A stretch of DNA of 14,080 nucleotides from Phycisphaerae bacterium. GTDB lineage: Bacteria > Planctomycetota > Phycisphaerae > Sedimentisphaerales > Anaerobacaceae. The translations under genes and the position numbers were made by a program. The stretch is from the NCBI GenBank assembly GCA_030609625.1, contig JAUWBX010000008.1, forward strand, positions 1-14,080, read 5' to 3'. Every line of letters starts with the position of its first letter. The first letter of the stretch is position 1. The notes below the pieces were generated by a model, which did no database searches, had not been told where the DNA came from, and was given only the letters and a program-made list of their open reading frames with translations. Positions 13,376 through 14,080 of this stretch are shown one piece after another.

Positions 13376-13677
13376 CTATGAGTCAGTCCGGCCAAACAGT
13401 ATATTCGTAATGCCGGTCCAATAGGCCCGTTTTTTGATGGCTGCTTCACTGCTTTGGGCACGCTGGAAGAAAGCTATGACAGACCATATTGGCAGGCGAA
13501 CGGCAAGGGAGACTACGGTTGGCAGAGATGCGATTCGGTAAGTGAGTGGGCCATGATGTTTCTTCATAAATTGTAAGATACTTTTTCGAAGCTGTACGAC
13601 CGTAGTTTCTTGACCATTTCGACCGAGCCATCGGTCGAGGCGTTGACTACAACGACTGAAACCTCAGTAATATTCAT
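13376..13677 (-). pseudogene. Collapsed GT2 glycosyltransferase remnant
   Basis: The roughly 310 bp between the polymerase-like gene and the secreted protein gene hold two pieces of a GT2 enzyme in different frames. Frame one starts with an ATG at 13677 and reads MNITEVSVVVVNASTDGSVE, then stops after 37 residues (13564). That is a GT2 start joined directly to the NASTDGSVE motif, which normally lies about 35 residues further on. The second frame carries a GT2-type C-terminus: GQETTVVQLRKSILQF, then MKKHHGPLTYRIAS from the ATG at 13567, a hydrophobic stretch, and a stop at 13376. About 200 central residues, including the catalytic acidic motif and acceptor site, are missing. The start overlaps the upstream TGA as ATGA (13674-13677), so the gene was once part of the operon. 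The internal TGA and the ATG at 13567 also overlap as ATGA, so a short membrane peptide could still be made. Confidence 0.7.
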
Positions 13678-14080
13678 ATTTTGTTCTTTTGCCTTCTTGG
13701 AAGAGTAGTTTCATATATTACTATACGTCTGCCATGTTTCTTATCATCGTAAAGAAAGCTGACCGCCGCCAGTGTCATATACCACCACATCATTATCTGG
13801 CCGAAGTAGGATACACCAAAAAAAGACACGCAGTGTCCCAAAATTATTACGAGAAAACACCAGGCTAAAAACTGCTGCTTATGTTCCTGGTTTTGTAGAG
13901 ACAGACGTAAAAGGGTCCTCAAAGCCATATATATCATTACTAAGAACAGAGCAAGCGTTACAAATCCGCCTCGCACTCCTTCAAGAATATATTGTTTAGT
14001 GAGATCTGACATTCCCCAGCCCCAGTGCGCCGTGCTGCGACATCCCAGAAATGCCCACTCGCCAAAGTGGCTAATTGCCT
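13674..14080 (-). CDS. O-antigen ligase/polymerase-like membrane protein, C-terminal part
   Basis: The frame is open to the window edge, giving 134 residues; the true start is outside. Just inside the edge are HFGEWAFLG and HWGWGMSDLTKQYILEGVRGG. The latter resembles the conserved D-x-x-N-x-Y-L-x-x-G region near the end of the large periplasmic loop of Wzy/WaaL proteins. Three hydrophobic segments follow (about residues 38-58, 72-92 and 94-110) and then a basic tail (HGRRIVIYETTLPRRQKNK). Proteins of this family polymerise or ligate lipid-linked glycan units on the outer face of the inner membrane. The internal Met at 14012 is not the start, because coding similarity continues upstream of it. 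The stop TGA overlaps the start of the GT2 remnant. Confidence 0.75.
   Translation of the reverse strand, partial: AISHFGEWAFLGCRSTAHWGWGMSDLTKQYILEGVRGGFVTLALFLVMIYMALRTLLRLSLQNQEHKQQFLAWCFLVIILGHCVSFFGVSYFGQIMMWWYMTLAAVSFLYDDKKHGRRIVIYETTLPRRQKNKI

Overview
The window reads as one polysaccharide (exopolysaccharide or capsule) biosynthesis locus. Every supported gene lies on the minus strand, so transcription runs from 14080 towards 1. The likely source is a Planctomycetota bacterium, probably Phycisphaerae-like. This rests on the exosortase, the secreted protein with a divergent InlB-type repeat, the TPR protein style, TGA used as a stop, and many short palindromic repeats inside genes. The taxonomic call is inference from recalled family resemblance, not a database result.

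In transcription order: (1) the C-terminal 134 residues of an O-antigen ligase/polymerase-like membrane protein (13674-14080, cut by the window edge). (2) A collapsed GT2 glycosyltransferase remnant of about 300 bp (13376-13677). (3) A secreted 568-residue protein of unknown function ending in an InlB-like repeat (11655-13361). (4) A 670-residue GT4 glycosyltransferase fused to a cysteine-knuckle methyltransferase (9646-11658). (5) A GT2 glycosyltransferase (8678-9634). (6, 7) A PssD/PssE (Alg14/Alg13-like) split glycosyltransferase pair (8188-8658 and 7709-8191). (8) A 674-residue protein joining a degenerate sugar nucleotidyltransferase and a left-handed beta-helix to an exosortase (5669-7693). 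(9) A roughly 300 bp gap filled with nested palindromic repeats (5366-5668). (10) A Wzc-like polysaccharide co-polymerase/BY-kinase (2987-5365). (11) A sugar-1-phosphate transferase with another degenerate nucleotidyltransferase/beta-helix N-terminus (1201-2937). (12) The start of a membrane-anchored TPR protein (1-1111).

The genes make a coherent Wzy/Wzc-type pathway. The sugar-1-phosphate transferase loads the first sugar on the lipid carrier, and the GT2, GT4 and PssDE enzymes extend it. The methyltransferase may modify it, the O-antigen-polymerase-like protein may polymerise it, and the BY-kinase controls chain length and export. The exosortase links the locus to surface-protein sorting. 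I see no flippase, outer-membrane export protein, EpsI protein or PEP-CTERM substrate in this window.

The most unusual feature is a set of palindromic repeat elements that sit in frame inside coding sequences at domain boundaries. Three are in the sugar-transferase gene, at 36, 99 and 66 bp, all multiples of three. One more lies in the linker of the exosortase fusion. Related copies sit in the intergenic gaps at 1137-1200 and 5531-5599. The second notable feature is the exosortase fused to an apparently dead nucleotidyltransferase, mirrored by the same kind of module on the sugar transferase.
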